DNA of 64,000 nucleotides from NCBI GenBank assembly GCA_964463965.1, contig CAYXED010000006.1:1-64000 (forward strand), read 5' to 3'. Below the pieces are notes generated by a model that had not been told where the DNA came from, did not search any database, and saw only the letters and a list, made by a program, of their open reading frames with translations. The position numbers and the translations under genes are program-made. This DNA comes from UBA2166 sp964463965 (GTDB taxonomy: Bacteria; Nitrospirota; Nitrospiria; Nitrospirales; UBA2166). Positions 7,532 through 15,511 of this stretch are shown piece by piece (within the stretch, counting starts at the first letter, position 1; every line of letters starts with the position of its first letter).

Positions 7532-8867
7532 GATCGGCGCTATCTGATTTAGGCTGGTATGGAGGAATGGTATCAGGGCGTTTTGAAGTTATATGCTTAT
7601 AGGGACTTAGGTTACATAATTTTCCATGAATATGTGTCTCGTATTCTTTCCTAAAGTGGCGAACGCTGCTCTCAATGAGTACAGCTGCTCCAGTGACTAA
7701 GGTACAGTATCCCTTCCCCACTGAAAAAGTACAGATTTCCATTAGAGTAGAGAGATCTTGTTCGGTACCATTGCCAGAGTGGATTTTATCGATAATGGAT
7801 TCGAGGTTAATGGTGCCAAGGCGGCAAGGGGGGCATTGGCCACAGCTTTCTCGCTTAAAAAAACGCATAAAATGGTGCATTGTGTCTATTATGCAAGTTT
7901 GGTCATCTATTACTATAACTCCGGCAGATCCTAATCCAGAGCCGACTTCTTTCAAAGAGTGGTTATCAAGTGCGACATTGATTTGTGATGCTGGCAGCAT
8001 GGCAAATGAAGGACCACCGGGGAGCACTGCTTTAACTTGATATCCATTTCTAATGCCTTGCCCATATTCATTAATTAACACAGAAAGTGGCGTTCCTAGC
8101 GGTAATTCATAGACTCCAGGACTATTGACTGCTCCGCTAAGAGAAAAAAGCATTGTGCCGGGGTTTGCTTTGGTTCCAAGCTCTGCAAACCACTGTGGGC
8201 CATGTTGAATGATTTGTGCGATGTGTGAACAGGTCTCGACATTACTTACTAGAGTTGGCTTCCCATATAAGCCAAACTCTGTTGGGTAGTAAGGGGGTTT
8301 TTGCCGAGGCATCGCTGGTCGCCCTTGCATTGACTCCAACATGGCGGTCTCTTCTCCTGCCACATAGCTACCATCTCCAACAATAACTTCCAATATCAGG
8401 TTCAATTGAGTTCCGAATAAGTTGTTTCCAAGATATCCTCTGTGGGTAGCTTCAGCTAAGGCTTTTTTGAAAATGGCAATCTCGTCAGTATATTCGCCGT
8501 TTATGTAAATTGAAGCAGTAGTTGCGTGTACCGTGTATGCCGCGATCATGCAGCCTTCAATTATCTGGTGAGGGTTTACGCGAAGCAGGTGACGATCTTT
8601 AAAGGTTCCTGGCTCATGTTCTCCAGCATTACAGACAAAGTGGTGCTCTGTTACTTTGTGATTCAATACTTTTTCTAGTTTAACCCAAGTTGGAAATGCT
8701 GCTCCGCCACGGCCGCTTAGACCAGATTGCTTTACCTTCTCTATGACCTCATTCGGGCTGAGGTTTGTTACACAGGTTTTAAGTGTCTGATAACCACCTT
8801 TTTCAAGATAGGCATTGATGTCCCAAGGGATGGAGTTATCGTATTTGAGCAGTCTAGGTTCAATCAT
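7518..8867 (-). CDS. NuoF-like NAD(P)H-oxidising flavoprotein
   Basis: 449 residues homologous to the 51-kDa NADH-binding subunit of complex I and of soluble hydrogenases and formate dehydrogenases. FMN/NADH motifs are visible: GRGGAAFPTW (52-61), CNAGEHEPGTFKDRHL and GDGSYVAGEETAM. The [4Fe-4S] cluster ligands are Cys342, Cys345 and Cys348 in ESCGQCPPC plus Cys388, with the family's 40-residue spacing. No other nuo gene is present, so this is a stand-alone electron-input module. It sits between DUF3501 and ferredoxin in the rubrerythrin operon, which suggests it oxidises NADH or NADPH to feed peroxide reduction. The donor preference is not visible. Confidence 0.93.
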   Translation of the reverse strand: MIEPRLLKYDNSIPWDINAYLEKGGYQTLKTCVTNLSPNEVIEKVKQSGLSGRGGAAFPTWVKLEKVLNHKVTEHHFVCNAGEHEPGTFKDRHLLRVNPHQIIEGCMIAAYTVHATTASIYINGEYTDEIAIFKKALAEATHRGYLGNNLFGTQLNLILEVIVGDGSYVAGEETAMLESMQGRPAMPRQKPPYYPTEFGLYGKPTLVSNVETCSHIAQIIQHGPQWFAELGTKANPGTMLFSLSGAVNSPGVYELPLGTPLSVLINEYGQGIRNGYQVKAVLPGGPSFAMLPASQINVALDNHSLKEVGSGLGSAGVIVIDDQTCIIDTMHHFMRFFKRESCGQCPPCRLGTINLESIIDKIHSGNGTEQDLSTLMEICTFSVGKGYCTLVTGAAVLIESSVRHFRKEYETHIHGKLCNLSPYKHITSKRPDTIPPYQPKSDSADHATN

Positions 8868-8881
8868 TTTTCTGAAGACTT

Positions 8882-9466
8882 TTAGGTGCTCAGGTCATTA
8901 AGCAATGCATCTCTGGTTTCGTTCTGCAATGGGGCGGTTGCCTTATAGTGTGGGTGATTAATGCTTAAGGTAGCAGCATATTGAGGATCTTTCAAAATTT
9001 CTAATGCTTCGTCGGTAATTTGAAATCTGACAAAGTGTACTGCACTAATTTTATCTTCATTACTGTGACCCTGTTCAAATAAGCCTGATACTACTAAGGG
9101 ACCAAGTCGTAGCACAGCAACGTTTTTTTCATCGATGCCCATCAAAAGATCGAGTTGATTTTTCACATTAGCTTGGTTAGTAATCTGGATAAACATGGTA
9201 GCACTAAGCTCTTTTGGTCCAGGGAGTAACTCATTATAAGTATCAAGCTCATCTTGAATTTTTCTTGAGTCAGTGATGTGTTCAACGCGTAGCATCTCCT
9301 GGACTTGATAGAGTAGTGTTTGGCGGTTTTCAAAAAGAAATGAAATAGACTCTCCGACGGCTACTCGGCGAGGTGCTTTAACTGCAATAATGTGTTGCCG
9401 AGCTTGTTTATAAGACTCAGCGTAGATATTAAAAGGAACAAGGTCGTTAATTGTGAGGGGTTGCAT
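8882..9466 (-). CDS. DUF3501 family protein
   Basis: 194 residues with the DUF3501 hallmark N-terminus: LTINDLVPFNIYAESYKQAR, then KAPRRVAVG, FLFENRQTLLYQVQEMLRVE. It has no membrane segment or signal peptide. Family members are repeatedly found next to rubrerythrin and an HdrD-like Fe-S protein, exactly as here, but their biochemical role is unknown to me. It is 15 bp upstream of the NuoF-like gene in the same transcript. The many charged, conserved residues suggest a soluble adaptor or assembly factor; that is inference. Confidence 0.88.
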   Translation of the reverse strand: MQPLTINDLVPFNIYAESYKQARQHIIAVKAPRRVAVGESISFLFENRQTLLYQVQEMLRVEHITDSRKIQDELDTYNELLPGPKELSATMFIQITNQANVKNQLDLLMGIDEKNVAVLRLGPLVVSGLFEQGHSNEDKISAVHFVRFQITDEALEILKDPQYAATLSINHPHYKATAPLQNETRDALLNDLST

Positions 9467-9564
9467 CTGCTTTATCTGTTAGCCTGCATAATAAGCAGGG
9501 AGGTCAAAAAATATAAGGGTTTTTAATGTAGACCTAGTGAGCATAGGATCATAACAAAGTAGTC

Positions 9565-10827
9565 TCATAATCCATATGCCTTCTCGATAATTTGTATTGG
9601 ATGGAGAACTTGTTTTCCCGTGCTCTGAGTAATTTGTAATGCGGAAAGCGGACAATCTGATGCAATCACATCGGGGGCGCTGTCTTCAATGTCTTTTCCT
9701 AACCGTGACGCCATTTTCATCGACATGTCAAAATATTCACTTTTTACTCCCCAACTCCCATCATGCCCTGAGCAGCGCTCAATTGTTGATACTTTTGCTC
9801 CAGTGAGGCTCATAAGGTCTCGTGATTTAAACCCAATGTTTTGATCTCGTAGGTGACATGGAATTTGGTAGGCAATGTTTTTTGAATGTTTGACAAAATC
9901 AGTTAAAAGTTCTCCCTTTCTATGTAATATCATAAGGTATTCGCATATATCGTATGTATTGTTTGCCAGTACCGTGGCTGGATCACTCGGGAATAGATAT
10001 GGGTATTCACGTTTTAGCATAAGACTACAGCTTGGAGTTGGAACAACGATTACATATCCATCTTCTATCCACGGACGAAGTGTTGTTATATTGGCATTTG
10101 CTTTTTCCTTCATGGTTTGAAGGTCCCCGGTATCAAAGTAAGGCATACCACAACATTGTTGCTCAGGGTAAGCAACTTCAACGCCGTTTTTTTGTAATAC
10201 GCGTATAGAGGATTCACCTATTTCTCTGCTCTGATAGTTTGATACGCAGGTTCCAAATAATGCAATCTTATTATTTCCTGAAACTTGGCTTGAATTTTTC
10301 GATTTGATAAACCAGCTTTGAAGAGTCTCAGTAGTAAAAGGTAATAGAATGCGGTCTTTATGGATCCCAAGTGCTTTATGCAGGATGTAGCGAACCCACT
10401 TGGTTTGACGGATGAAATTTGAAAGGCGCGGGAATGATGTGCCTAACCGACCAATTAGATCAGTGTTAACGAGTATACGATCACGAAGACGTAAAAAAAA
10501 ACCTTGATTTTTTCTAACTTCTGGTTGTGTTTTCCATGCGGCCATCAGATGTGGAAAATCGATTTCGTACTTGTGCGGGGGTGTATATGGGCAGTGATTC
10601 CAACACATTTTACAGTAGAAACATTGGTTTACGACATCGGAAAATTTTTCAATACTAAGTTTGGTAACATCACCGTCTTGCTGATCCGTGATGTCAAAGA
10701 GTGTTCCAAAAGATGGACACAGGTTGAAGCAACGGCGACAGCCCTCACAAACATCGAAAACGCGAGTCGTTTCCTCCGTCAGAGTGTTTTTGTTCCAGTT
10801 AGGTGATGTGAGATCAAATCCCTTCAT
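9565..10827 (-). CDS. HdrD/GlpC-like Fe-S oxidoreductase of the rubrerythrin locus
   Basis: About 420 residues. Two N-terminal [4Fe-4S] motifs (CEGCRRCFNLCP and CFYCKMCWNHCP) are followed by two cysteine-rich CCG-type domains. The first reads QQCCGMPYFDTGD with PSCSLM; the second is ERCSGHDGSWG with SDCPLS. In classical HdrB/HdrD/GlpC the second motif is CCG; the CSGHDG variant marks the rubrerythrin-associated subfamily. It is soluble. The ATG at 10827 is preferred to a TTG three codons upstream because GAGG precedes it. It likely relays electrons from the NuoF/ferredoxin pair towards rubrerythrin. The physiological partner is inferred from gene order. Confidence 0.88.
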   Translation of the reverse strand: MKGFDLTSPNWNKNTLTEETTRVFDVCEGCRRCFNLCPSFGTLFDITDQQDGDVTKLSIEKFSDVVNQCFYCKMCWNHCPYTPPHKYEIDFPHLMAAWKTQPEVRKNQGFFLRLRDRILVNTDLIGRLGTSFPRLSNFIRQTKWVRYILHKALGIHKDRILLPFTTETLQSWFIKSKNSSQVSGNNKIALFGTCVSNYQSREIGESSIRVLQKNGVEVAYPEQQCCGMPYFDTGDLQTMKEKANANITTLRPWIEDGYVIVVPTPSCSLMLKREYPYLFPSDPATVLANNTYDICEYLMILHRKGELLTDFVKHSKNIAYQIPCHLRDQNIGFKSRDLMSLTGAKVSTIERCSGHDGSWGVKSEYFDMSMKMASRLGKDIEDSAPDVIASDCPLSALQITQSTGKQVLHPIQIIEKAYGL

Positions 10828-10894
10828 TTGCCTCAATTTTGTGGAGTGGTCGTGTTAGATATTCAGCAATTTTTGTAGTTATGCGAGCCTCAAT

Positions 10895-10924
10895 CTCCCC
10901 CAACCTTGTAAGAGGGAGGGGGAG
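10895..10924 (-). promoter_or_regulatory. Intergenic hairpin between rubrerythrin and the Fe-S oxidoreductase
   Basis: CTCCCCC at 10895-10901 pairs with GGGGGAG at 10918-10924. No T-run follows in the direction of transcription, so this looks more like an RNA-processing or stability element, or a leaky attenuator, than a terminator. It could keep rubrerythrin mRNA more abundant than the downstream genes. Confidence 0.4.
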
Positions 10925-10942
10925 CTGAAGGATGTGTTAGGA

Positions 10943-11371
10943 TCAGCCTTGTTTCAGCGATTCGAGGCCCTTTGTAAATCGATTTGCGTGTGACCTCTCC
11001 GCTTTTGCAAGGGTTTCAAACCATTCAGCAAGTTCTAGAAATCCTTCGTCTCTGGCGGTCTTAGCAAAACCAGGGTACATTTGCGTGTATTCATAAGTCT
11101 CGCCCTCAACCGCGGATTTTAGGTTTGCCTCGGTATCTCCGATTGGTACGCCAGTACAAGGGTCCCCAACTTCTTTCAAAAAATCGAGATGTCCAAAGGC
11201 ATGCCCAGTTTCTGCCTCAGAGGTGTCACGGAAAAGCCCTCCGACATCCGGAAACCCTTCAATATCAGCGCGTCTCGCAAAGTATAGATAGCGACGATTT
11301 GCCTGAGATTCTCCTGCAAAGGCATCTTTAAGGTTGTCATGACTCTTTGTCCCGTTTAATGACTTTCCCAT
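10943..11371 (-). CDS. Rubrerythrin, short form without rubredoxin domain
   Basis: 142-residue di-iron four-helix protein that reduces hydrogen peroxide to water. Iron ligands are visible in both halves: GESQANRRY with Glu20 and EAETGHAF (E-x-x-H) in the first, EGETYEYTQMY and AKAERSHANRF (E-x-x-H) in the second. The C-terminal rubredoxin domain of classical rubrerythrin is missing, as in erythrin/sulerythrin-like proteins, so an external electron donor is required. The downstream Fe-S oxidoreductase, ferredoxin and NuoF-like protein are obvious candidates. It lies 30 bp after perR, almost certainly in one transcript. Confidence 0.93.
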   Translation of the reverse strand: MGKSLNGTKSHDNLKDAFAGESQANRRYLYFARRADIEGFPDVGGLFRDTSEAETGHAFGHLDFLKEVGDPCTGVPIGDTEANLKSAVEGETYEYTQMYPGFAKTARDEGFLELAEWFETLAKAERSHANRFTKGLESLKQG

Positions 11372-11401
11372 TTCTTATCCCTCCTTCAAGGATTGGGGTG
11401 A

Positions 11402-11854
11402 TTAGGTTTTTCTACGACCTACTGAATTAGTCCCAGTTTTATTCAATTCGTGACCTTGGCATTCACGACAGTATCCGTAAAACTCAACTCTGTGATCAGT
11501 GATTTTGAATTCAGTTTTATGAGAAAGCTCCAATTTGTTGAGATTGTTGTCATGGATATCCTGGATATTGCGACATCCAAGGCAGATCAGATGATGATGT
11601 GGCGTGAGGTTGGCATCGTAGCGTGTATGTGCATCATTGATTGGTGTGATCAGACCAGCATCTTCAAATGCGTTTAATGTGTAATAAACGGTATTGGGGG
11701 ATATCATTGGGAATAATGATTTAACGTTGGAGAGCACTTCCTCAGCTGTCGGATGTGAAGTTGTTTGTAGGAGCATCTGATATATGGCACATCGCTGAGG
11801 TGTAACTTTTAGGTGTTTCTCTCGAAGTTTTTGTTGTATGTCGTCAGCTGTCAT
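11402..11854 (-). CDS. perR: PerR-type Fur-family peroxide regulator
   Basis: 150-residue metalloregulator. A winged helix (LKVTPQRCAIYQML, SPNTVYYTLNAFEDAGLI) is followed by the dimerisation domain with TRYDANLTPHHHLICLGC and the C-terminal GYCRECQ pair, giving a structural Cys4 zinc site. An Asp sits in the R-Y-D position that distinguishes peroxide-sensing PerR from iron-sensing Fur. It heads the operon encoding rubrerythrin and its presumed redox partners, so it probably represses its own operon until peroxide oxidises its iron-site histidines. A candidate promoter and operator lie just upstream. A true Fur is encoded at 27182. Confidence 0.88.
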   Translation of the reverse strand: MTADDIQQKLREKHLKVTPQRCAIYQMLLQTTSHPTAEEVLSNVKSLFPMISPNTVYYTLNAFEDAGLITPINDAHTRYDANLTPHHHLICLGCRNIQDIHDNNLNKLELSHKTEFKITDHRVEFYGYCRECQGHELNKTGTNSVGRRKT

Positions 11855-11867
11855 TATATTTCCTATC

Positions 11868-11908
11868 TAGGACTCTATCCTAATAACACTATAGGGGTTT
11901 CTGGTCAA
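11868..11908 (-). promoter_or_regulatory. Candidate sigma-70-type promoter and operator of the perR-rubrerythrin operon
   Basis: On the minus strand TTGACC (11903-11908) and TATTAG (11880-11885) are 17 bp apart. An inverted repeat TAGGA-N5-TCCTA (11868-11882) overlaps the -10 element, where a repressor would block transcription. It does not match the Bacillus PerR box closely, so assigning it to this PerR is inference. Confidence 0.5.
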
Positions 11909-12071
11909 TAAGGATTAAAGTCGAATATGCTGATATTATCGCATATGTTGTTTGTTATTAGCTTTACAGGTCCCATATTTGGTATGATTTGATTTATTAG
12001 AGGGTGCTGCGTAAAAGAGTTATTTTTGACTGCTGGTTTCAAGGCTAACCTTGGAAAGAAGGGAGGATCAT

Positions 12072-12437
12072 ATGATGCTATGGAGACGACGAATTTTATA
12101 TCTCTTATGTTCTGCAATATTAGCGGCAAGTTTTGCTGGCTGCGTAACTAGTGTTACAAAGCCAAATTCGTGGGTCTCGAACACGCGTTTTGATGTTAAA
12201 GATCTTAAGACCGGAGAGCACGTTATTACTGGAGAGTCGAGTTCATACGGTATTTTATTCGGGCTTTTTCAGTGGGGAGACCGCGGTTATGAGGCTGCAT
12301 TGCGCGATGCAAAGCAAAATGGAGGTATTCGCGCTATTGCTGAAGTGTATGACGTCAGGACCGATAGAAAATACTTCAATGTTTTGGGCTTATACGTGAG
12401 AGCAACGACTGTGGTAACGGCATCGGTTGCCCAGTGA
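12072..12437 (+). CDS. TRL-like lipoprotein
   Basis: 121 residues with a lipoprotein signal: basic MMLWRRR, a hydrophobic stretch, and SFAGC as the lipobox, giving a mature N-terminal Cys. The mature part has GILFGLFQWGDRGYEAALRDAKQNGGIRAIAEVYD, resembling small TRL-like (PF13146-type) envelope proteins. The ATG at 12072 is chosen because GGAGG lies 5 bp upstream; an earlier TTG is unsupported. The next gene overlaps by 4 bp and encodes a related protein. Function is unknown; a periplasmic or outer-membrane-anchored location is expected. Confidence 0.75.
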   Translation: MMLWRRRILYLLCSAILAASFAGCVTSVTKPNSWVSNTRFDVKDLKTGEHVITGESSSYGILFGLFQWGDRGYEAALRDAKQNGGIRAIAEVYDVRTDRKYFNVLGLYVRATTVVTASVAQ

Positions 12438-12916
12438 TCTTTAGGCTCCTACTCAGTACGCTCTGCGTAATGCTAACCGTTCCGTATGCGTGGGGATTTG
12501 GTCCGCAAGGGCATGGGAAAATCTCTGAGTCAAAATTTGGTACTTCTGGAAGGGCTATCTTCCAAAATTTCACTACTCCCTTTTCCTACCCGTCATTGAG
12601 TCGACGTGATCTTGGCCCAACAGATAGGGTTATCAATGTTCAAGGGAAAAGTGCAATGCGAAACTTTAGGGTGCTCTTCCCAACTCCAGGCATTAGAGGT
12701 TCTAGTTTTCAGAGTTACTCTGTTGATGTCGGAGATCGTGGTATAGAGGAAGCACTTGAAGATGCGCGACGTCAATATGGTGTTGACAAACTCTATGATG
12801 TTCGCATAGATAAAAAACTCTTTGAGGTGTGTATCGTGGTTGTCTGCCTTTATTCCAAAACAACGACTTTGGTATATGCAAAAGGCGTTGTAAACAAAGA
12901 TCCTCAAGTTCCTTGA
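12434..12916 (+). CDS. Exported TRL-like protein
   Basis: 160 residues starting at a GTG that overlaps the previous stop (GTGA). An N-terminal hydrophobic signal (LLLSTLCVMLTVPYAWG) lacks a lipobox Cys, so it is probably secreted to the periplasm. The region DVGDRGIEEALEDARRQYGVDKLYDVRIDKK parallels GDRGYEAALRDAKQNGG...VYDVRTDRK of the upstream lipoprotein, indicating two diverged copies of the same fold. It ends 13 bp before an SDR gene. Function is unknown to me. Confidence 0.7.
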   Translation: MIFRLLLSTLCVMLTVPYAWGFGPQGHGKISESKFGTSGRAIFQNFTTPFSYPSLSRRDLGPTDRVINVQGKSAMRNFRVLFPTPGIRGSSFQSYSVDVGDRGIEEALEDARRQYGVDKLYDVRIDKKLFEVCIVVVCLYSKTTTLVYAKGVVNKDPQVP

Positions 12917-12929
12917 TAGAGTATCTCTA

Positions 12930-13718
12930 GTGAAGCGAGCTCTTGTAACAGGCGCTTCTTCTGGTATTGGAAGAGTTTTTGCCGAGCTGTTGGCGCGTGA
13001 TGGGTATGATTTATGCGTGGTAGCTCGACGGCGTGATCGGCTTCATGATCTCTCCTCACGATTGCAAAAGGCCTATGGTGTGGCAGTAGAGGTTTTGGTT
13101 GCCGATTTGGCTGATACCGAGGGTCTTGCAATGGTTGAGACGCGTGTCAGGGAAGATTCTAGCCTTTATATGCTTGTTAATAATGCAGGTTTTGGGAATA
13201 TTGGGGCCTTTCATGATCTTAATCTAGAGGTGGAAGATGAGGAAATTCATCTCAATGTGCGTGCGCTTGTGAGGTTGACTCATGCTGCGATCCCAGGAAT
13301 GGTTGCCAGGCATGGAGGTGCCATTATCAATGTATCATCGATTGTGGCATTTCTTCCGGTGCCTTTTCTTGCAACGTATGCCGCAACCAAAGCGTATGTC
13401 AACAGTTTTTCAGAAGCGATCCATGAAGAGCTTAAAGGAACGGGAGTGACAGTGCAGGCATTATGCCCTGGGCGAACACACACTGAATTTCATGAACGGG
13501 CTGGTATTAGTATGACTCACCATCCGTCTAAGGGTATGGAGCCTGAGCCGGTTGTGGAGGCCTCCTTGCGGGCGCTTCAACGAGGTAGTGCAATTTGTAT
13601 CCCTGGGCTATGGAATCGTTTTATCGTAGGAATACTATCTCTTCTTCCGCGAAGCGTTGTTCGTAAGGGAGCTCTTCCTCGAATGCGAAAATTGAAAGCA
13701 GACTTGTTAACGCCGTAG
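12930..13718 (+). CDS. Short-chain dehydrogenase/reductase
   Basis: 262-residue classical SDR using NAD(P)H. The cofactor loop is TGASSGIG (7-14), NNAG lies at 84-87, and the catalytic set is Ser137, Tyr150 and Lys154 (YAATKAYV). A basic residue cluster after the second strand (VARRRDRL) suggests NADP preference. The C-terminal hydrophobic segment (FIVGILSLLPRSVVRK) is typical of membrane-associated DltE/YqjQ-like SDRs. Start is GTG at 12930. It follows the two TRL-like genes; a functional link is not evident. Substrate unknown. Confidence 0.88.
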   Translation: MKRALVTGASSGIGRVFAELLARDGYDLCVVARRRDRLHDLSSRLQKAYGVAVEVLVADLADTEGLAMVETRVREDSSLYMLVNNAGFGNIGAFHDLNLEVEDEEIHLNVRALVRLTHAAIPGMVARHGGAIINVSSIVAFLPVPFLATYAATKAYVNSFSEAIHEELKGTGVTVQALCPGRTHTEFHERAGISMTHHPSKGMEPEPVVEASLRALQRGSAICIPGLWNRFIVGILSLLPRSVVRKGALPRMRKLKADLLTP

Positions 13719-13752
13719 GAGTGGTAAACAAAAATGAAGCGCTCTGATCTTA

Positions 13753-14853
13753 CTAGGAGCTTTCTCCATTGGATCGAACCTTTGTGGATTGGATGAGCGC
13801 AAGGCCTGTTGCCATGATCATGGGGCCTGCCACGATACCGACAAGTCCAAAGGCACCAATTCCCCCAAGAACGCTTAAGAATACCAGCAATACATGGAGT
13901 TGTGTTCCTTGTCCAATCAAGTAGGTACGTAGAACGTAGTCGACAAGAAACCCAATGACTAGGATCCCCCACACGGTGAGAAAAATTGCTTTCATCACGG
14001 CTCCCTGTACCGCTAGCATAATTGCCGCAGGGGCCCAAATGACGGATGCGCCCAGTACTGGAAGGAACGCCATGATCGCAATTACCGTTCCCCACAAGAC
14101 TGGGGTTGGGAGGTCAAGAGCCCAAAAGGCTAGTCCACCTAGTAGACCTTCGGTTAGTGCAACTAACCCAACACCGTAAACTGTTGCGCGAACGACTACG
14201 CGCATTCGCCCAAAGACTAATCGTTGGCGTTCTTCAGAAAATGGCAAAGTTTCGTAGAGCCAATCCATTAACTCTTCTCCATCACGTAGGAAGAAGAATA
14301 CGATAACTACCGTAATTGCTAACGACAATGTGCCCATCACAATATTCCCTACTGCTGAAGAAACTATGGCAGCTGCGGTTCCTCCAACTTGTCTGACATT
14401 TTCAAGGATGACGCCACGTACATCTTTCCCAGTTTGTTGAAAGTACTCTTCAACCCGCATTGCAAATTCTCGTGCTAGTGGTTGTTGGTTAAGCCAATCA
14501 AGTATTGGGAATGAACCTGTGCGTAGGGCTTCCTGAAAGATCGAAATCCCACGTACCAATTCTTGGCCAAGGAGCATTGCTAGATAGACTGCAGGCATTA
14601 TGATCAAAAGTATCATGCCGAGACATGTTAATAATGCACTCAATCCAGCATGTCCTTTAAGAGAGGATGTTAGGCGGCAATGGATGGGGTAGAGGGCATC
14701 AGCGAGAATCGCCGCCCACACAATTGCACCCACGAAAGGCATCATAACCGTAAAGAAAAGTCCTGTAAGGCAGAGCGTGATTGTTAGAGTTAAAACAACA
14801 GCGGCCCAAAACTGGCCTGTTGTTATGGTGCCACTAGAGTTTGGTATATTCAT
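13753..14853 (-). CDS. AI-2E family transporter (PerM/YdiK-like permease)
   Basis: 366-residue inner-membrane protein with about eight hydrophobic segments. These include a paired N-terminal helix region (VVLTLTITLCLTGLFFTV and VGAIVWAAILADAL) and the conserved C-terminal block LGGIGAFGLVGIVAGPMI. Members export diverse small molecules or act in ion homeostasis; only a few act on autoinducer-2, so no quorum-sensing role should be assumed. It is convergent with the SDR gene and precedes nothing co-directional at close range except the thioredoxin-like gene 10 bp upstream. Confidence 0.88.
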   Translation of the reverse strand: MNIPNSSGTITTGQFWAAVVLTLTITLCLTGLFFTVMMPFVGAIVWAAILADALYPIHCRLTSSLKGHAGLSALLTCLGMILLIIMPAVYLAMLLGQELVRGISIFQEALRTGSFPILDWLNQQPLAREFAMRVEEYFQQTGKDVRGVILENVRQVGGTAAAIVSSAVGNIVMGTLSLAITVVIVFFFLRDGEELMDWLYETLPFSEERQRLVFGRMRVVVRATVYGVGLVALTEGLLGGLAFWALDLPTPVLWGTVIAIMAFLPVLGASVIWAPAAIMLAVQGAVMKAIFLTVWGILVIGFLVDYVLRTYLIGQGTQLHVLLVFLSVLGGIGAFGLVGIVAGPMIMATGLALIQSTKVRSNGESS

Positions 14854-14863
14854 TGTCTTGAGG

Positions 14864-15436
14864 CTATTGAACGGGTTTGTTTTCTAGCTTCCATTTAATA
14901 CCACATCCCGCACTTGGTTTTTGTTTAACAGCAACTTTGTGACCTGTTAGAACCGCACCGATTGCTGATCGTAGTGAGGCTCCATCAACTGGTTTATTAT
15001 TTCCAGGACGACTATCGTCAAGTTGTCCACGATAAACTAGACGTTGCTCATCATTGAAGAGAAAAAAATCTGGAGTGCATGTTGCGTTATAAGATTTTGC
15101 AACTTCTTGCGTTTCGTCATAACAGAAAGGGAAATTGAAGTTTAGTTCCTCTGCCATTGCTTTAAGTCGGTCAGGGGAGTCTTCTGGATATTGATTTGCA
15201 TCATTGCTGCTAATTGCAACTATGCCAATATCTTTTGGTACATAGTCTTGACCAATTTTTGCCAGAGCTTCACGGACATGTACGACATAGGGACAATGAT
15301 TACAGATAAACATAATGAGGAGCCCCGGTTGTTTTGAAAAAGTATCTAGGGTGATAATCTCACCTGAGACAACATCTGGAAGCGTGAAAGTTGGGGCTGC
15401 AGTTCCCAAAGGAAGCATTTCTGAATACTTTGGCAT
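14864..15436 (-). CDS. Thioredoxin-like peroxiredoxin-family protein
   Basis: 190 residues of the AhpC/TSA-like thioredoxin fold. APTFTLPDVVSGE at the N-terminus is followed by the redox motif CNHCPYV, then SSNDANQYPEDSP and the cis-Pro region TCTPDFFLF. This is the widespread cytosolic PRX-like group in which the CxxC pair replaces the usual peroxidatic Thr-x-x-Cys. A further Cys occurs near the C-terminus (SAGCGIKWK). No signal peptide is visible. It is probably a disulfide reductase or thiol peroxidase of unknown client. It precedes the AI-2E permease by 10 bp. Confidence 0.88.
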   Translation of the reverse strand: MPKYSEMLPLGTAAPTFTLPDVVSGEIITLDTFSKQPGLLIMFICNHCPYVVHVREALAKIGQDYVPKDIGIVAISSNDANQYPEDSPDRLKAMAEELNFNFPFCYDETQEVAKSYNATCTPDFFLFNDEQRLVYRGQLDDSRPGNNKPVDGASLRSAIGAVLTGHKVAVKQKPSAGCGIKWKLENKPVQ

Positions 15437-15511
15437 TACGGCGTTTCACAGTCGTGACATGTTGGGGCTAGTGTATTTCATTGGCTGATAGTAACATATT
15501 AGGAAAGGCTT

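Noticed and set aside
7518..8867. Part of a complex I (nuo) operon
   Set aside because: Only the NuoF-like subunit is present; no NuoE, NuoG or membrane subunits flank it, and the neighbours are rubrerythrin-associated genes.
13753..14853. Autoinducer-2 exporter for quorum sensing
   Set aside because: The AI-2E family is broad and the name is historical; no luxS or lsr genes are in the window.
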